From Hoeflea phototrophica DFL-43 (lineage in GTDB: Bacteria > Pseudomonadota > Alphaproteobacteria > Rhizobiales > Rhizobiaceae): a stretch of 64,000 bases of DNA. The DNA lies in assembly GCF_000154705.2 (NCBI RefSeq), contig NZ_CM002917.1, positions 1,010,461 through 1,074,460 on the forward strand, read 5' to 3'. This document shows positions 42,210-50,658 of the stretch, piece after piece. Positions within the stretch are counted from its first letter, which is position 1. The number at the start of each line of letters is the position of its first letter. The translations under genes and the position numbers were made by a program. Below the pieces are notes generated by a model. The model worked only from the letters and a program-made list of their open reading frames with translations. It was not told where the DNA came from and searched no databases.

Positions 42210-43844
42210 ATGTCGGATCGCAGCTATACTCATATCATCGTTGGCGGCGGTACGGCCGGATGCGTTCTTGCTGCTCGGTTAAGTGCAGATCCAAAACTTA
42301 AAGTTCTTTTACTGGAAGCTGGTTCTCGGGATTGGCATCCCTACATCCATATGCCCGTTGGGTTTGCGAAAATCACTGCGAGCAATCTGACGTGGGGTTA
42401 CTCTACTGAACCTCAGCAACATGCAGGCGGGCGGCGTATTCCATATGCCCAAGGTCGCGTTCTGGGCGGTGGTAGCTCGGTCAATGCTGAGGTGTTTACC
42501 AGGGGGGTGCCAGAGGACTATGATCGCTGGGCGAACGAAGAGGGGTGTCGAGGCTGGTCGTTCAAGGAGATCCAGCCTTGTTTTCTGCGCTCGGAGCGCA
42601 ATACCGCGCTGGCGGATGACTGGCACGGGACTGATGGACAGCTCGGAGTTTCAAATGTAGCCAACCCGCAACCGCTGACGCGCCAATTCGTAATGGCATG
42701 CCAGCAGTTTGGGATCCCTTACAATCATGACTTCAATGGCGCTCGGCAGGAAGGCGCGGGCTACTACCAGGTCAACGTTGTGGACGGGCGACGTTGCTCG
42801 GCAGCTCGGGGCTATCTTGACCCAGCGCGTAAACGCAACAATTTGACCGTTGTTACCGAGGCCAACACTCAGCGCATTTTGTTTGATGGAAACCGCGCGA
42901 CGGGCATTGAATACCGACGCAAAGGTAAGGTTCACCAGGCTATGGCCAGCAGCGAAGTCCTGTTGACCGCCGGTGCCATCGGCTCCCCCAAACTTCTTAT
43001 GCTATCGGGAATTGGTCCGGCGGATCATCTGCGTGAATTGGGTATTGAGGTGCGCGCCGATATGGCGGAAGTGGGTGCAAACTTGGCGGACCATGTTAAT
43101 ATCGACCTTGTTGCTGAACTTCACAACCATCTTAGCCTCGACAAATATAAGAAATTACATTGGGCCGCTTGGGCCGGACTTCAGTACTTGCTGTTTAGAA
43201 GTGGGCCGGTAGCAAGCAATGTTGTTGAAGGCGGGCTCTTTTGGCATTCTGGCAAGGACCGAGGTGTGCCTGACTTACAATTCCACTTCCTTGCCGGGGC
43301 TGGTGCTGAAGATGGGGTTGGCAGCGTCGCTCCTGAGCGCTCGGGCATCACCCTGAATTGCTATGGGCTAAGACCAAAAGCCCGCGGCACTGTTCGCCTT
43401 GCCTCTGCTGATCCATCGGCCGCACCCAAAATTGATCCGAACTTCTTCGGCGATTCCGAGGATCTGTCAATCACGGTTAAGGGGTTGAAGCTCGGCCGGA
43501 AGATATTTTCGCAGCCTGCACTGGCAAAGCATATCCAGCGTGTGATCTTGCCTGACGATAGCCTTTCGACGGACGACGAGCTTTCGGAATTCGTTCGTAA
43601 TCATGCCCGAACATCTTATCATCCGGTCGGAACTTGCCGAATGGGGTCGGATGCTGCCTCGGTCGTTGATACTGACCTCAAGCTTCGGGGGTTTGAATCT
43701 TTGCGCATCTGTGACAGCAGCGTTTTTCCAAGTCTGATTGGCTCCAATACCAACGCGCCGACAGCTATGGTGGCCGAAAAAGCCAGCGACCTGATACTTG
43801 GTCGCAGGGTAATCCCCCCTCAAAATAACGGGCTTCAAAAGTAG
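42210..43844 (+). CDS. GMC-family flavin oxidoreductase with IS-derived C-terminus
   Basis: 544 residues. The FAD-binding HIIVGGGTAGCVLAARLS, the GMC signature around GRVLGGGSSVNAEVF and the catalytic YHPVGTCRMG are intact. Choline/alcohol dehydrogenase-like members oxidise alcohols or sugars, often with membrane electron carriers; it could perform the first step of the pathway. The last 10-11 codons (from about 43808) are the left end of an IS407-group element. Removing the IS and one GCAG duplication restores ...LGR-S-I-A-E-stop, so only a few terminal residues changed. Confidence 0.92.
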   Translation: MSDRSYTHIIVGGGTAGCVLAARLSADPKLKVLLLEAGSRDWHPYIHMPVGFAKITASNLTWGYSTEPQQHAGGRRIPYAQGRVLGGGSSVNAEVFTRGVPEDYDRWANEEGCRGWSFKEIQPCFLRSERNTALADDWHGTDGQLGVSNVANPQPLTRQFVMACQQFGIPYNHDFNGARQEGAGYYQVNVVDGRRCSAARGYLDPARKRNNLTVVTEANTQRILFDGNRATGIEYRRKGKVHQAMASSEVLLTAGAIGSPKLLMLSGIGPADHLRELGIEVRADMAEVGANLADHVNIDLVAELHNHLSLDKYKKLHWAAWAGLQYLLFRSGPVASNVVEGGLFWHSGKDRGVPDLQFHFLAGAGAEDGVGSVAPERSGITLNCYGLRPKARGTVRLASADPSAAPKIDPNFFGDSEDLSITVKGLKLGRKIFSQPALAKHIQRVILPDDSLSTDDELSEFVRNHARTSYHPVGTCRMGSDAASVVDTDLKLRGFESLRICDSSVFPSLIGSNTNAPTAMVAEKASDLILGRRVIPPQNNGLQK

Positions 43845-43877
43845 AATTTTCTCGGCAATATGATCGAGGAGATTTCG

Positions 43878-44141
43878 ATGAAGACGAGCAGATTTAGCGA
43901 ACCACAAATCCTGGCGATCCTGCGCCAGGCAGAAGGCGGCGTCCCGGTGCCAGAGTTGTGCCGGGAGCATGGGATGAGCACGGCCTCATTTTACAAATGG
44001 CGGGCCAAGTACGGCGGCATGGACGCCTCGATGATCAGCCAGATGAAGGCTCTGGAAGACGAGAACCGCCGGCTGAAGAAAATGTATGCCGAGATGAGCA
44101 TGCAGGCCGAACTTCTGAAAGAGGCTCTTGGAAAAAAATGA
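43878..44141 (+). CDS. IS407-group transposase OrfA
   Basis: 87 residues from ATG 43878 (GAGGAG upstream). A helix-turn-helix region ([37 protein letters not shown]) is followed by a leucine-zipper-like coiled coil ([18 protein letters not shown]). It binds the IS ends. It overlaps orfB by 4 bp after an A7 run (AAAAAAATGA) where programmed -1 frameshifting could produce the OrfAB fusion. Confidence 0.9.
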   Translation: MKTSRFSEPQILAILRQAEGGVPVPELCREHGMSTASFYKWRAKYGGMDASMISQMKALEDENRRLKKMYAEMSMQAELLKEALGKK

Positions 44142-44965
44142 CGCGGCCATCTCAACGCCGGGAGATGGCCGGGAAAGCAGTGGCGTTGCGAGGGGTGAGT
44201 ATTGCGCTTGCCTGCCGCACCTTCGAGGTCAGCGAGACCTGTTATCGTTACAGTGCAAAGCTGAACGACGAGAATGAGCATATTGCCGATCTCCTGATCG
44301 GACTGACGAGGGCCAAGAAGACCTGGGGTTTTGGCCTGTGCTTCCTGTATCTGCGCAACGTCCAGGGACATCGTTGGAACCACAAGCGTGTCTATCGCAT
44401 CTACCGCAAACTGGAACTGAACCTGCGGATCAAGCCGCGTAAGCGTTTGAAGCGGGACAAACCGGATGCACTGGCCGTCCCGGATCAGCCAAACCTGGTC
44501 TGGTCCATGGACTTCATGGCGGACCGTCTGGAGGATGGAAGGCAGTTCCGGCTGTTGAATGTCCTTGACGACTTCAACCGCGAAGGGCTCGGCATCGAAG
44601 TGGATTTCTCGCTTCCCGCCGAGCGCGTCATCCGCAGTCTGAACCAGATCATCGAATGGCGCGGCAAACCGATGTCGATACGAGTCGATAACGGCCCCGA
44701 ATATGTCAGTGGTAAACTGATGGAGTGGGCCGAAACACAAGGCATCGCGTTGAGCCACATTCAGCCCGGCAAGCCGCAGCAAAATGCCTATGTCGAGCGC
44801 TACAACCGCACAGTCCGGCATGAATGGCTCGACCAATACATCATCGAAAGCATCGAGGAGGCACAGGAGTTCGCCACGCAATGGCTATGGACCTATAACA
44901 ACGAACGGCCCAATATGGGCATCGGCGGCATAACTCCCGCACAGAAACTCAAAATGGCCGCGTGA
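44138..44965 (+). CDS. IS407-group transposase OrfB (DDE integrase)
   Basis: 275 residues from ATG 44138; the same frame extends upstream through orfA, allowing the frameshifted fusion. An HTH_21-like N-terminal part precedes the rve integrase core with D in [11 protein letters not shown] in RVDNGPEY and E in [13 protein letters not shown], i.e. a complete DDE triad. It appears intact, so the element may be active. Confidence 0.92.
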   Translation: MTRPSQRREMAGKAVALRGVSIALACRTFEVSETCYRYSAKLNDENEHIADLLIGLTRAKKTWGFGLCFLYLRNVQGHRWNHKRVYRIYRKLELNLRIKPRKRLKRDKPDALAVPDQPNLVWSMDFMADRLEDGRQFRLLNVLDDFNREGLGIEVDFSLPAERVIRSLNQIIEWRGKPMSIRVDNGPEYVSGKLMEWAETQGIALSHIQPGKPQQNAYVERYNRTVRHEWLDQYIIESIEEAQEFATQWLWTYNNERPNMGIGGITPAQKLKMAA

Positions 44966-45182
44966 ATTCTACCGCCGAGCCCCGTTAAAAACGGGGGGAT
45001 TACCGCAGCATTGCTGAATGAAGTAGGTAGGCCTCTTCCGGCTCCGGACAGCCTTGGGGCGGGCCATGACCGCACGGTGCAGGGTATGTACTGCACGCTG
45101 AACACTATCGGGGACAGCTTGTGTTGATGCCGCGCCAGCGCAGTTTAGAGGTAAGCGCCCGGTGTGAGCTGCTCCCCATCCC

Positions 45183-45878
45183 TTGGACAGTTTCTGGGCT
45201 AAATTAAGCTACTCTTTGCACCTGCTGATCGGGTTGGGTTTCGTCTTTTCCCAGCCAATAGACCACGGCAGGTGGTCTTCCACCAAGGGCTGAGTGTGGG
45301 CGTTGATGGTTGTAGAACGTCATCCATTTGCTGATGCCCGCCTTCGCTTCTGATCCGGTCTCCCAGGCATGCAGGTAGACACATTCATATTTCAGCGTCC
45401 GCCACAGGCGCTCGATGAAAATATTGTCGAGGAACCGCCCCTTTCCATCCATCGAGATGCGCACGCCGGTCCGGCGCAAGCGGTCCGTCCAGGCGAAGGA
45501 TGTGAACTGGCTGCCCTGGTCCGTATTCATGATCTCCGGCTGGCCGAACTTGTGGATGGCCTCATTCAGCGCCTCGACACAGAAGTCGGCCTCCAGCGTA
45601 TTCGAGACGCGCCAGGCCAGAACCTTACGGGTGTGCCAGTCCATGATGGCGACGAGGTAGAGAAAGCCACGCCGCATGGGCAGGTAGGTGATGTCCGAGC
45701 ACCAGACCTGGTTCGGTCGATCCACGCGCAGTCCTTTCAGCAGGTAGGGATAGGTCTTGTGCCCTTTCGCCGGCCTGCTGGTATTGGGTTTCTGATAGAT
45801 CGGCATCAACCCCATCAGGCGCATCAACCGGCGTATCCGTTTCTCGTTCACCAGATGGCCATCGTTGCGCAGATGCCA
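45183..45878 (-). mobile_element. Truncated IS3-family element (3' part)
   Basis: The right part of an IS3-family element read leftward. A candidate terminal repeat starts near 45183 (TGGACAGTTTCTGGGC). The other end is missing: the sequence is interrupted at about 45878 by the IS6-type element, and no continuation is found beyond 46691. The 45009-45182 stretch between the two elements holds no gene I recognise apart from the displaced end of the GMC gene. Confidence 0.7.
45204..45878 (-). pseudogene. Truncated IS3-family OrfB
   Basis: About 225 C-terminal codons remain, from NEKRIRRLMRLMGLMPIYQK through a full catalytic core (WCSDITYLPM, MNTDQGSQFTS, IFIERLWRTLKYE) to the end QRVA. The N-terminal helical part and OrfA are lost to the IS6 insertion; the frame continues into IS6 sequence, which is not part of the gene. 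Without OrfA it is not expected to transpose. Confidence 0.8.
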
Positions 45879-46691
45879 GGTAGCATTGTCACATAAAAAC
45901 CAGCTGCTTTTTCCCCCGACGGACGGTAGTCTTAAAGAATGAAACAACCCAATTATCGCCGCCATCGGTTTCCGCCCGAAATCATTCAGCTTGCCGTCTG
46001 GCTGTACTTCCGATTTCCGCTGAGCTTCCGCGATGTGGAGGACCTGCTCGCAGAGCGCGGCATTGACACTTCCTATGAGACCGTTCGGCGTTGGTCCTTG
46101 AAGTTCGGGCTGGTTTTCGCCGCCAAACTCAGACGTGCACGGCCAACGCCTGGTACATGCTGGCATCTCGACGAGGTTTTCGTCTTGATCAATGGCAAGC
46201 GCATGTACCTGTGGCGCGCCGTCGACAGCGAAGGGGAAGTGCTTGATATCCTGGTCCAGGCACGTCGAAACAGGAAAGCTGCGCTAAAGCTGATGCGCAA
46301 ACTGTTGAAGAAGCAGGGATACTCGCCGGATGCCGTTGTGACAGACAAACTGCCATCCTATTCCGCCGCCCTCGGAAATCTCGGCATGAAGGCGAAACAC
46401 GTCACTGTCTGGCGCAGCAACAACCGAGCGGAAAATTCACACCTGCCGGTCAGGTTGAGGGAGCGACGAATGCAGCACTTCAAGTCGGCTGGATCTGCAC
46501 AGAGATTTCTTTCAACCCATGCCGCCGTCTACAACACCTTCAACGTCCAACGCCCTCTCATCTCCCGCAAGACACTTCGAAAGTTCCGCGGCGATGCAAT
46601 GGCTACGTGGCAGTCAGCGGCGGCTATCATATGATCGAAGAGTACGCATCGGTCTTGTACGGCTGGCGGTGCTTACCGTGACAAGGCCGGC
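45879..46691 (+). mobile_element. IS6-family insertion sequence
   Basis: A single transposase gene is flanked by imperfect inverted ends: GGTAGCATTGTCAC at 45879 against GCCGGCCTTGTCAC (reverse strand) ending near 46691, 10 of 14 matching with TTGTCAC conserved. No 8-bp target duplication is seen, as often happens after replicative cointegration. The exact ends are approximate. It truncates the neighbouring IS3 element. Confidence 0.7.
45939..46634 (+). CDS. IS6-family transposase
   Basis: 231 residues, the usual IS6 length. N-terminal ETVRRWSLKFG zinc-ribbon-like/HTH region; DDE core with WHLDEVFV, VVTDKLPSY and RAENSHLPVRLRERRM; C-terminal HAAVYNTFN. It is complete and probably active. Confidence 0.93.
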   Translation: MKQPNYRRHRFPPEIIQLAVWLYFRFPLSFRDVEDLLAERGIDTSYETVRRWSLKFGLVFAAKLRRARPTPGTCWHLDEVFVLINGKRMYLWRAVDSEGEVLDILVQARRNRKAALKLMRKLLKKQGYSPDAVVTDKLPSYSAALGNLGMKAKHVTVWRSNNRAENSHLPVRLRERRMQHFKSAGSAQRFLSTHAAVYNTFNVQRPLISRKTLRKFRGDAMATWQSAAAII

Positions 46692-46728
46692 AAGTGGCCT
46701 GCGCCACCCACCTCCCGGTGTGTGTGGG

Positions 46729-47556
46729 TTAGGCTGCGCTTGGCCAAGCGCCTGCGGTCATGGCGGTTTGGGCGAAGTCTGCGAAATCGCGAGGCCTGCG
46801 GCCCAGGGCGCGCTCGACCCCGTCCGCGGTGTGGGCATTGCGCCCGTCCAGTGTTTCGCGCGCGATTGCAGTGAAGACATCGGCGACGAAGGTGTCGCCA
46901 GAGGCGGCCACGTTGGCGTGGAAGTCCTCAAAACTGATGGGGATGTGCTGGATCGGACGGTCCAGGGTGGTGGTCAGGACCTCCGCCATCTCAGCGAATG
47001 TCATCAGGCGCGGGCCGGTGACTTCGTACCGTTCGCCCAGATGCCCCTCTTCGGTCAGTGCTGCGACGACCACATCGGCGATGTCATCAATGTCGATGAT
47101 CGGCTCCGCGATAGCGCCGCCCGGCATGGGCAACACGCCGCCAAGGATAGGATCGCGAAGGTAGCCTTCGCTGAAGTTCTGAGCAAACCAGGCGGACCGC
47201 ACGATGGTATAGCCAAGGCCGGAATTGCGGATCACCTCTTCGCCCATGCTTGCGAAGTGTTCCCCCCGGCCGGACAAGAGCACGATGTGCTGTAGGCCGC
47301 TGTCGAGGGCGACCTTCGCGAAAGCCTCCAGCTTTTCGATTGCGCCGGGGAAGGCCAGGTCAGGGAAATAGGTGACGTAGGCCTTGGAGACACCGGTCAG
47401 GATTGGGACCCAGGTGCTTTGATCTTCCCAATCAAATGGGGTTTCGGATCGCCGTGCGCCGCGCCGGACAGAGAAGCCTTTAGCTTCCAGTTTTGCTGCA
47501 ACGCGAGAGCCGGTTTTGCCAGTGGCGCCGATGACGAGGATAGGTTCGTTAGACAT
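46729..47556 (-). CDS. NmrA/NAD(P)H-binding SDR-like protein
   Basis: 275 residues, preceded by AGGAGAAAG. VIGATGKTGSRVAAKL is an NAD(P) Rossmann start; HIVLLSGRGEH and VRSAWFAQNFSEGYLRD follow the atypical-SDR NmrA pattern, without a clear YxxxK. Members act as redox sensors or quinone/azo reductases. It is the last gene in a leftward group with isochorismatase and pirin genes that faces the IS6 end. Confidence 0.82.
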   Translation of the reverse strand: MSNEPILVIGATGKTGSRVAAKLEAKGFSVRRGARRSETPFDWEDQSTWVPILTGVSKAYVTYFPDLAFPGAIEKLEAFAKVALDSGLQHIVLLSGRGEHFASMGEEVIRNSGLGYTIVRSAWFAQNFSEGYLRDPILGGVLPMPGGAIAEPIIDIDDIADVVVAALTEEGHLGERYEVTGPRLMTFAEMAEVLTTTLDRPIQHIPISFEDFHANVAASGDTFVADVFTAIARETLDGRNAHTADGVERALGRRPRDFADFAQTAMTAGAWPSAA

Positions 47557-47633
47557 AGCTTTCTCCTGTGGTGAGCCGTGGGCCCACCCTGATTTCTTGG
47601 TTGCTGAAGTGCTGGTGTGGTGGCTGCGGCCTT

Positions 47634-47717
47634 TAAAGAATCAGGGCCGCCGCCCATCCCATCGCGATCAAACAGAACAGCGATGTGAAGTAGATGCGGT
47701 AAAATTGGATTTGCATG
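47634..47717 (-). CDS. Possible 27-residue membrane mini-protein
   Basis: ATG 47717 to TAA: MQIQFYRIYFTSLFCLIAMG and a short hydrophobic end (WAAALIL). A single hydrophobic helix of about 20 residues fits a membrane microprotein. It lies in the 210-bp gap between the isochorismatase and NmrA genes, same strand. The ribosome site is poor (GGGG adjoining the ATG), so it may be chance. Confidence 0.25.
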
Positions 47718-47766
47718 CCCCGGTGCGAGTACCTGCTACGGGGCGCATAGGGAGAGCGATGCATGG

Positions 47767-48381
47767 CTACGCACTCTCACGGACTTGGCCGACGAGGATC
47801 GACCAATCCATGCCCAAAGCGCCATAAACCTCGCCTGCCTGATTGCTGGCGTTGTCTGCCAGGATCTCAATCATCAGGCTCGCGCCATCGGCCACAACAA
47901 CACCGGCCTGGGTCAGCCGAACCAAAGCGGTTTCGCGCTTGGTCATGTTGAAGGTCCCGCTGGCATCGACGGCGACGTAAGCCTCGAACCCTTCACGCAC
48001 GGCTCGCATTGCTGGGAAGGCGGCGCAGACTTCGAGGGAAAGACCCGCAAAGATCAGCTTGTTCCGACCGGTCGCGCGAATGGCCTCTTCCACTCGTGGG
48101 TCATCCCATGCGTTGACCGTTGTCCGGTCGATGAAGGTCTGATCGGGCAAGGCCTCTTGCAGTTCAGGAATCGCAGGACCCCAAAGCGTCTGGGACGAGG
48201 TGGTGGTTGTCACAATCGGTAAGCCAAGCGCCTTTGCAGCTTTGGCAAGGCCTACGATGTTGTGTTTGAGATCTGCGATGGAATAGTCGCGTATCCCGGT
48301 CATCAGCCCGACCTGATTGTCGACAAACACGACGGCAGCGTTATCACGGGTTAGCGGTTCGGGGTTGTATACTTCGGTCAT
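47767..48381 (-). CDS. Isochorismatase-family hydrolase (YcaC-like)
   Basis: 204 residues, preceded by AGGAAGAC. Cysteine-hydrolase fold with AAVVFVDNQVGL (catalytic Asp), an Arg/Lys-rich segment NKLIFAGLSLEVCAAFP containing the catalytic Cys, and a cis-peptide-like SLEV turn. It is closest in form to YcaC-type hydrolases of unknown substrate. It lies downstream of the pirin gene and likely in one transcript. Confidence 0.87.
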   Translation of the reverse strand: MTEVYNPEPLTRDNAAVVFVDNQVGLMTGIRDYSIADLKHNIVGLAKAAKALGLPIVTTTTSSQTLWGPAIPELQEALPDQTFIDRTTVNAWDDPRVEEAIRATGRNKLIFAGLSLEVCAAFPAMRAVREGFEAYVAVDASGTFNMTKRETALVRLTQAGVVVADGASLMIEILADNASNQAGEVYGALGMDWSILVGQVRESA

Positions 48382-48420
48382 GAGTCTTCCTTTCTGGATA
48401 GGTCTTCAGTGTTGTTGATT

Positions 48421-49287
48421 TCAGTCAAGTGATCCGAGGCGGCCAGAACGATAAGCCGCTTCGACTGCGTCAAGCTCTTCTGCGGTGCCCATGGCGTAGG
48501 GGCCGCGCTGGACAAAAGCCTGGCGAAGGGGTTGGCCTCGGAACAGGACGACATGGGCGCCCTCTTCCGAAGAAAATGAGATGTTGGTGGCATCAGCGAA
48601 GGCTATAGCCTTGCCAGGCCGCAGATTGGCGGAGCCTGTGTTCCACGTCACGCGAGACGCGCCTTTGATGGCGATAATCCAGGCGTAGTGGTCCTTTCGG
48701 CCGTTGTGTGTGAACTGGCCACCGGCCTTTATGTCGATATCAAGCAGCGTCAGCGGGTTATCCGGTGCAACCGCCCCTCGAAAGCCGCCCGCTTCTCCAA
48801 GGACCAGCCGCGCCGTGGCCCGGTCGCCCGTAAGCTGTGGGATGTCCGCTGCTGCTACGTGAAAGGCGGATGGTTCGTCATGCCTGTGCTCTGCCCCCAG
48901 ATTGACGAAGACCTGAAGCGCATGGGTTCTGGCACCGGGGCGGGTCTCTTCGTTGTGAAGCGCCCCGCGCGCTGCCTTGAACCAATACAGATCACCGGGC
49001 GCCAGATCGAGATCATTGCCAAGGGAATCGCGGTTGTGAAACGCGCCTTCGCTGTCCTCGAACAAAACCGTCACTGCGGACAGCCCGGCATGGGCATGTG
49101 TCCCGAAGGTGGGCTTGGTCATGGTGAAGTGATCCACCATGATCAGCGGGTCCATCAGCCCGCTGAACTCCGCATGCTGATAGCTTTGGGCCTCAAAACC
49201 GTCGCCGATCCTGAGCGGGCGACCCTCGCTCTGGGCGTGGGTTTCGCAGGGGACGCCTGCGAGCTTGTCGATATGTTGCGTGGTCAT
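48421..49287 (-). CDS. Pirin family protein (bicupin)
   Basis: 288 residues from ATG 49287. The N-terminal cupin holds HAHAGLSAVTVLFEDSEG and ARGALHNEETRPG, giving the His/His/His/Glu iron site of pirins. The C-terminal cupin is weaker. Some pirins are quercetin dioxygenases, others regulators. It is divergent from the LysR gene at 49398, a frequent arrangement in which the LysR protein controls the pirin operon. Confidence 0.9.
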   Translation of the reverse strand: MTTQHIDKLAGVPCETHAQSEGRPLRIGDGFEAQSYQHAEFSGLMDPLIMVDHFTMTKPTFGTHAHAGLSAVTVLFEDSEGAFHNRDSLGNDLDLAPGDLYWFKAARGALHNEETRPGARTHALQVFVNLGAEHRHDEPSAFHVAAADIPQLTGDRATARLVLGEAGGFRGAVAPDNPLTLLDIDIKAGGQFTHNGRKDHYAWIIAIKGASRVTWNTGSANLRPGKAIAFADATNISFSSEEGAHVVLFRGQPLRQAFVQRGPYAMGTAEELDAVEAAYRSGRLGSLD

Positions 49288-49364
49288 GTCAGTCTCTCGC
49301 TTTGTGTTGCATTGATAGTATGAGCGAGACAATTGAACGAAAATCGGTCAATATCAGAACCTAA

Positions 49365-49382
49365 CGTTCTATCAGTGGAACG
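49365..49382. promoter_or_regulatory. LysR-type inverted repeat CGTTC-N8-GAACG
   Basis: A 5-bp inverted repeat around 8 bases (TATCAGTG) containing a T-N11-A core, in the 110-bp divergent region between the pirin operon and the LysR gene. It sits 15 bases before the LysR start, suited to autoregulation. Confidence 0.45.
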
Positions 49383-49397
49383 ATGAGGGGTGTCTGG

Positions 49398-50318
49398 ATG
49401 GATCTTAACGACGCATTCTATTTTGTTCAGGTTGTTGAAAAGGGCGGCTTTTCTGCCGCGGCGCGCGCGCTCGATATCCCGAAGTCACGCCTCAGCCGCC
49501 GCGTGCGACAGCTTGAGGATCACCTTGGCGTGCGCCTGTTGCAGCGCACATCGCGCATCGTCACTACGACGGAGATTGGCGAGGAATACTATCGCCACGC
49601 GAGGGACGCCTTGGCCCGGTTCGAGATCGCCGAAACCGCCGTGCGGTGCAAAACCAACACCATTGAAGGGACCGTCACGGTGTCCTGTTCCGTGGGCATG
49701 GCGCAATTCGGCCTCGCTCAGATCCTGCCGCGCTTCTTGCAGGACAATCCCGGCGTGACGGTCGTGCAGCGGGCCTCGAACCAGATGGAGGATTTGATCA
49801 AGGGCGGGATCGACGTCGCCATACGGGGGCATATGGACACGCTGCCGGACTCGAGCCTGATCCAGACGCGACTGGCGCGCGTCGAGTGGCACTTGTTCGG
49901 GTCCCCCGACTACCTTACCAGCCTAGGTTCGGTAAAAGATCCTCCTGAACTGGCAAATCATCCTGCGATGGTCCTGGGCCGTCCTCGCGAAACACATCAA
50001 TGGTTGCTGACAGATGAAGGTGGGCAAACTGCCTCCGTGCCTTGCGCCGTCCGGTTCGCGAGCGACGATATGTCAACACTCAAGAACGCGGCGTCGGCGT
50101 CGTTGGGACTTGTCGCGCTGCCATCCTACGTTTGCAGGCCAGAGGTGGAGGCGGGAACGTTGGTGCGCGTTTTGCCGGACTGGACCGCAGGCACCCCGCA
50201 GATCAGCCTCCTCATGCCGTCAAAGCGAGGAATGCTACCGGTGGTGGAGACGTTTCTGGACTTCCTCAAGCAAGACCTGCCCGCCGTGCTGACAAATATT
50301 GACGCTAACCCCGAATGA
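49398..50318 (+). CDS. LysR-family transcriptional regulator
   Basis: 306 residues from ATG 49398 (MDLNDAFYFVQVVEKGGFSA, the family's usual start; GAGGGG upstream). Winged HTH at 1-60 (AARALDIPKSRLSRRVRQLE) and a substrate-binding C-terminal domain with IKGGIDVAIRGH. It probably regulates the divergent pirin-isochorismatase-NmrA genes. Confidence 0.93.
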   Translation: MDLNDAFYFVQVVEKGGFSAAARALDIPKSRLSRRVRQLEDHLGVRLLQRTSRIVTTTEIGEEYYRHARDALARFEIAETAVRCKTNTIEGTVTVSCSVGMAQFGLAQILPRFLQDNPGVTVVQRASNQMEDLIKGGIDVAIRGHMDTLPDSSLIQTRLARVEWHLFGSPDYLTSLGSVKDPPELANHPAMVLGRPRETHQWLLTDEGGQTASVPCAVRFASDDMSTLKNAASASLGLVALPSYVCRPEVEAGTLVRVLPDWTAGTPQISLLMPSKRGMLPVVETFLDFLKQDLPAVLTNIDANPE

Positions 50319-50545
50319 CCGGAACTACGATTTGTGCCGCGCAACAGCAACAGATGTGCCGCAGAAACAAAGTGATGCTGCGTCAGCGAAGCGCATAAAA
50401 ACAAGGTCGGTTTTGTCCGCATTGCGGTCATCCAAACTTTGCTCAAGTGGCGGTTCGAAGTGTCGGAGTCAGACCACTAGGACCAGACTGTCGGCAGTCG
50501 GCCCCAGTTCAGCCGTTCTAGAACGTCAGAGAAGGTGCCGCAGCT

Positions 50546-50591
50546 CCAGATCGCATAACGAGCGTTCCGGAACGTGCGTTATGCGATCTGG
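50546..50591. repeat. 46-bp near-perfect palindrome
   Basis: Arms CCAGATCGCATAACG and CGTTATGCGATCTGG are perfect complements (15 bp each) around an inner palindrome CGTTCCGGAACG; only two base pairs in the whole 46 bp fail. It lies in the 340-bp spacer between the convergent LysR and HEPN genes; nothing else is recognisable there except a GTTCTAGAAC palindrome near 50515. It could be a bidirectional terminator (no U-run), a recombinase or resolvase site, or an operator. Confidence 0.85.
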
Positions 50592-50658
50592 CGCTGGGGA
50601 TGTTTTAACCGCGCCCGTTTTAAGGCATGTGAACTGGTAATCGTGCGGGAATCGATGA

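Larger units (their letters stand above)
43808..45004 (+). mobile_element. IS3-family insertion sequence, IS407 group, complete (1197 bp)
   Basis: Terminal inverted repeats begin GGTAATCCCCCC at 43808 and end GGGGGGATTACC at 45004; inner parts also match (AACGGG..., GTAGAATT). A 4-bp direct repeat GCAG flanks both ends (43804-43807 and 45005-45008), the duplication size usual for this group. It carries orfA and orfB. It is inserted in the last codons of the GMC gene in the same orientation. Confidence 0.88.

Noticed and set aside
45879..46691. 8-bp target duplication of the IS6-type element
   Set aside because: Flanks AGATGCCA and AAGTGGCC do not match, so no duplication is claimed.
50546..50591. 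Integron attC site
   Set aside because: The arms are longer and more symmetrical than attC, and no integron integrase or cassette structure is nearby.
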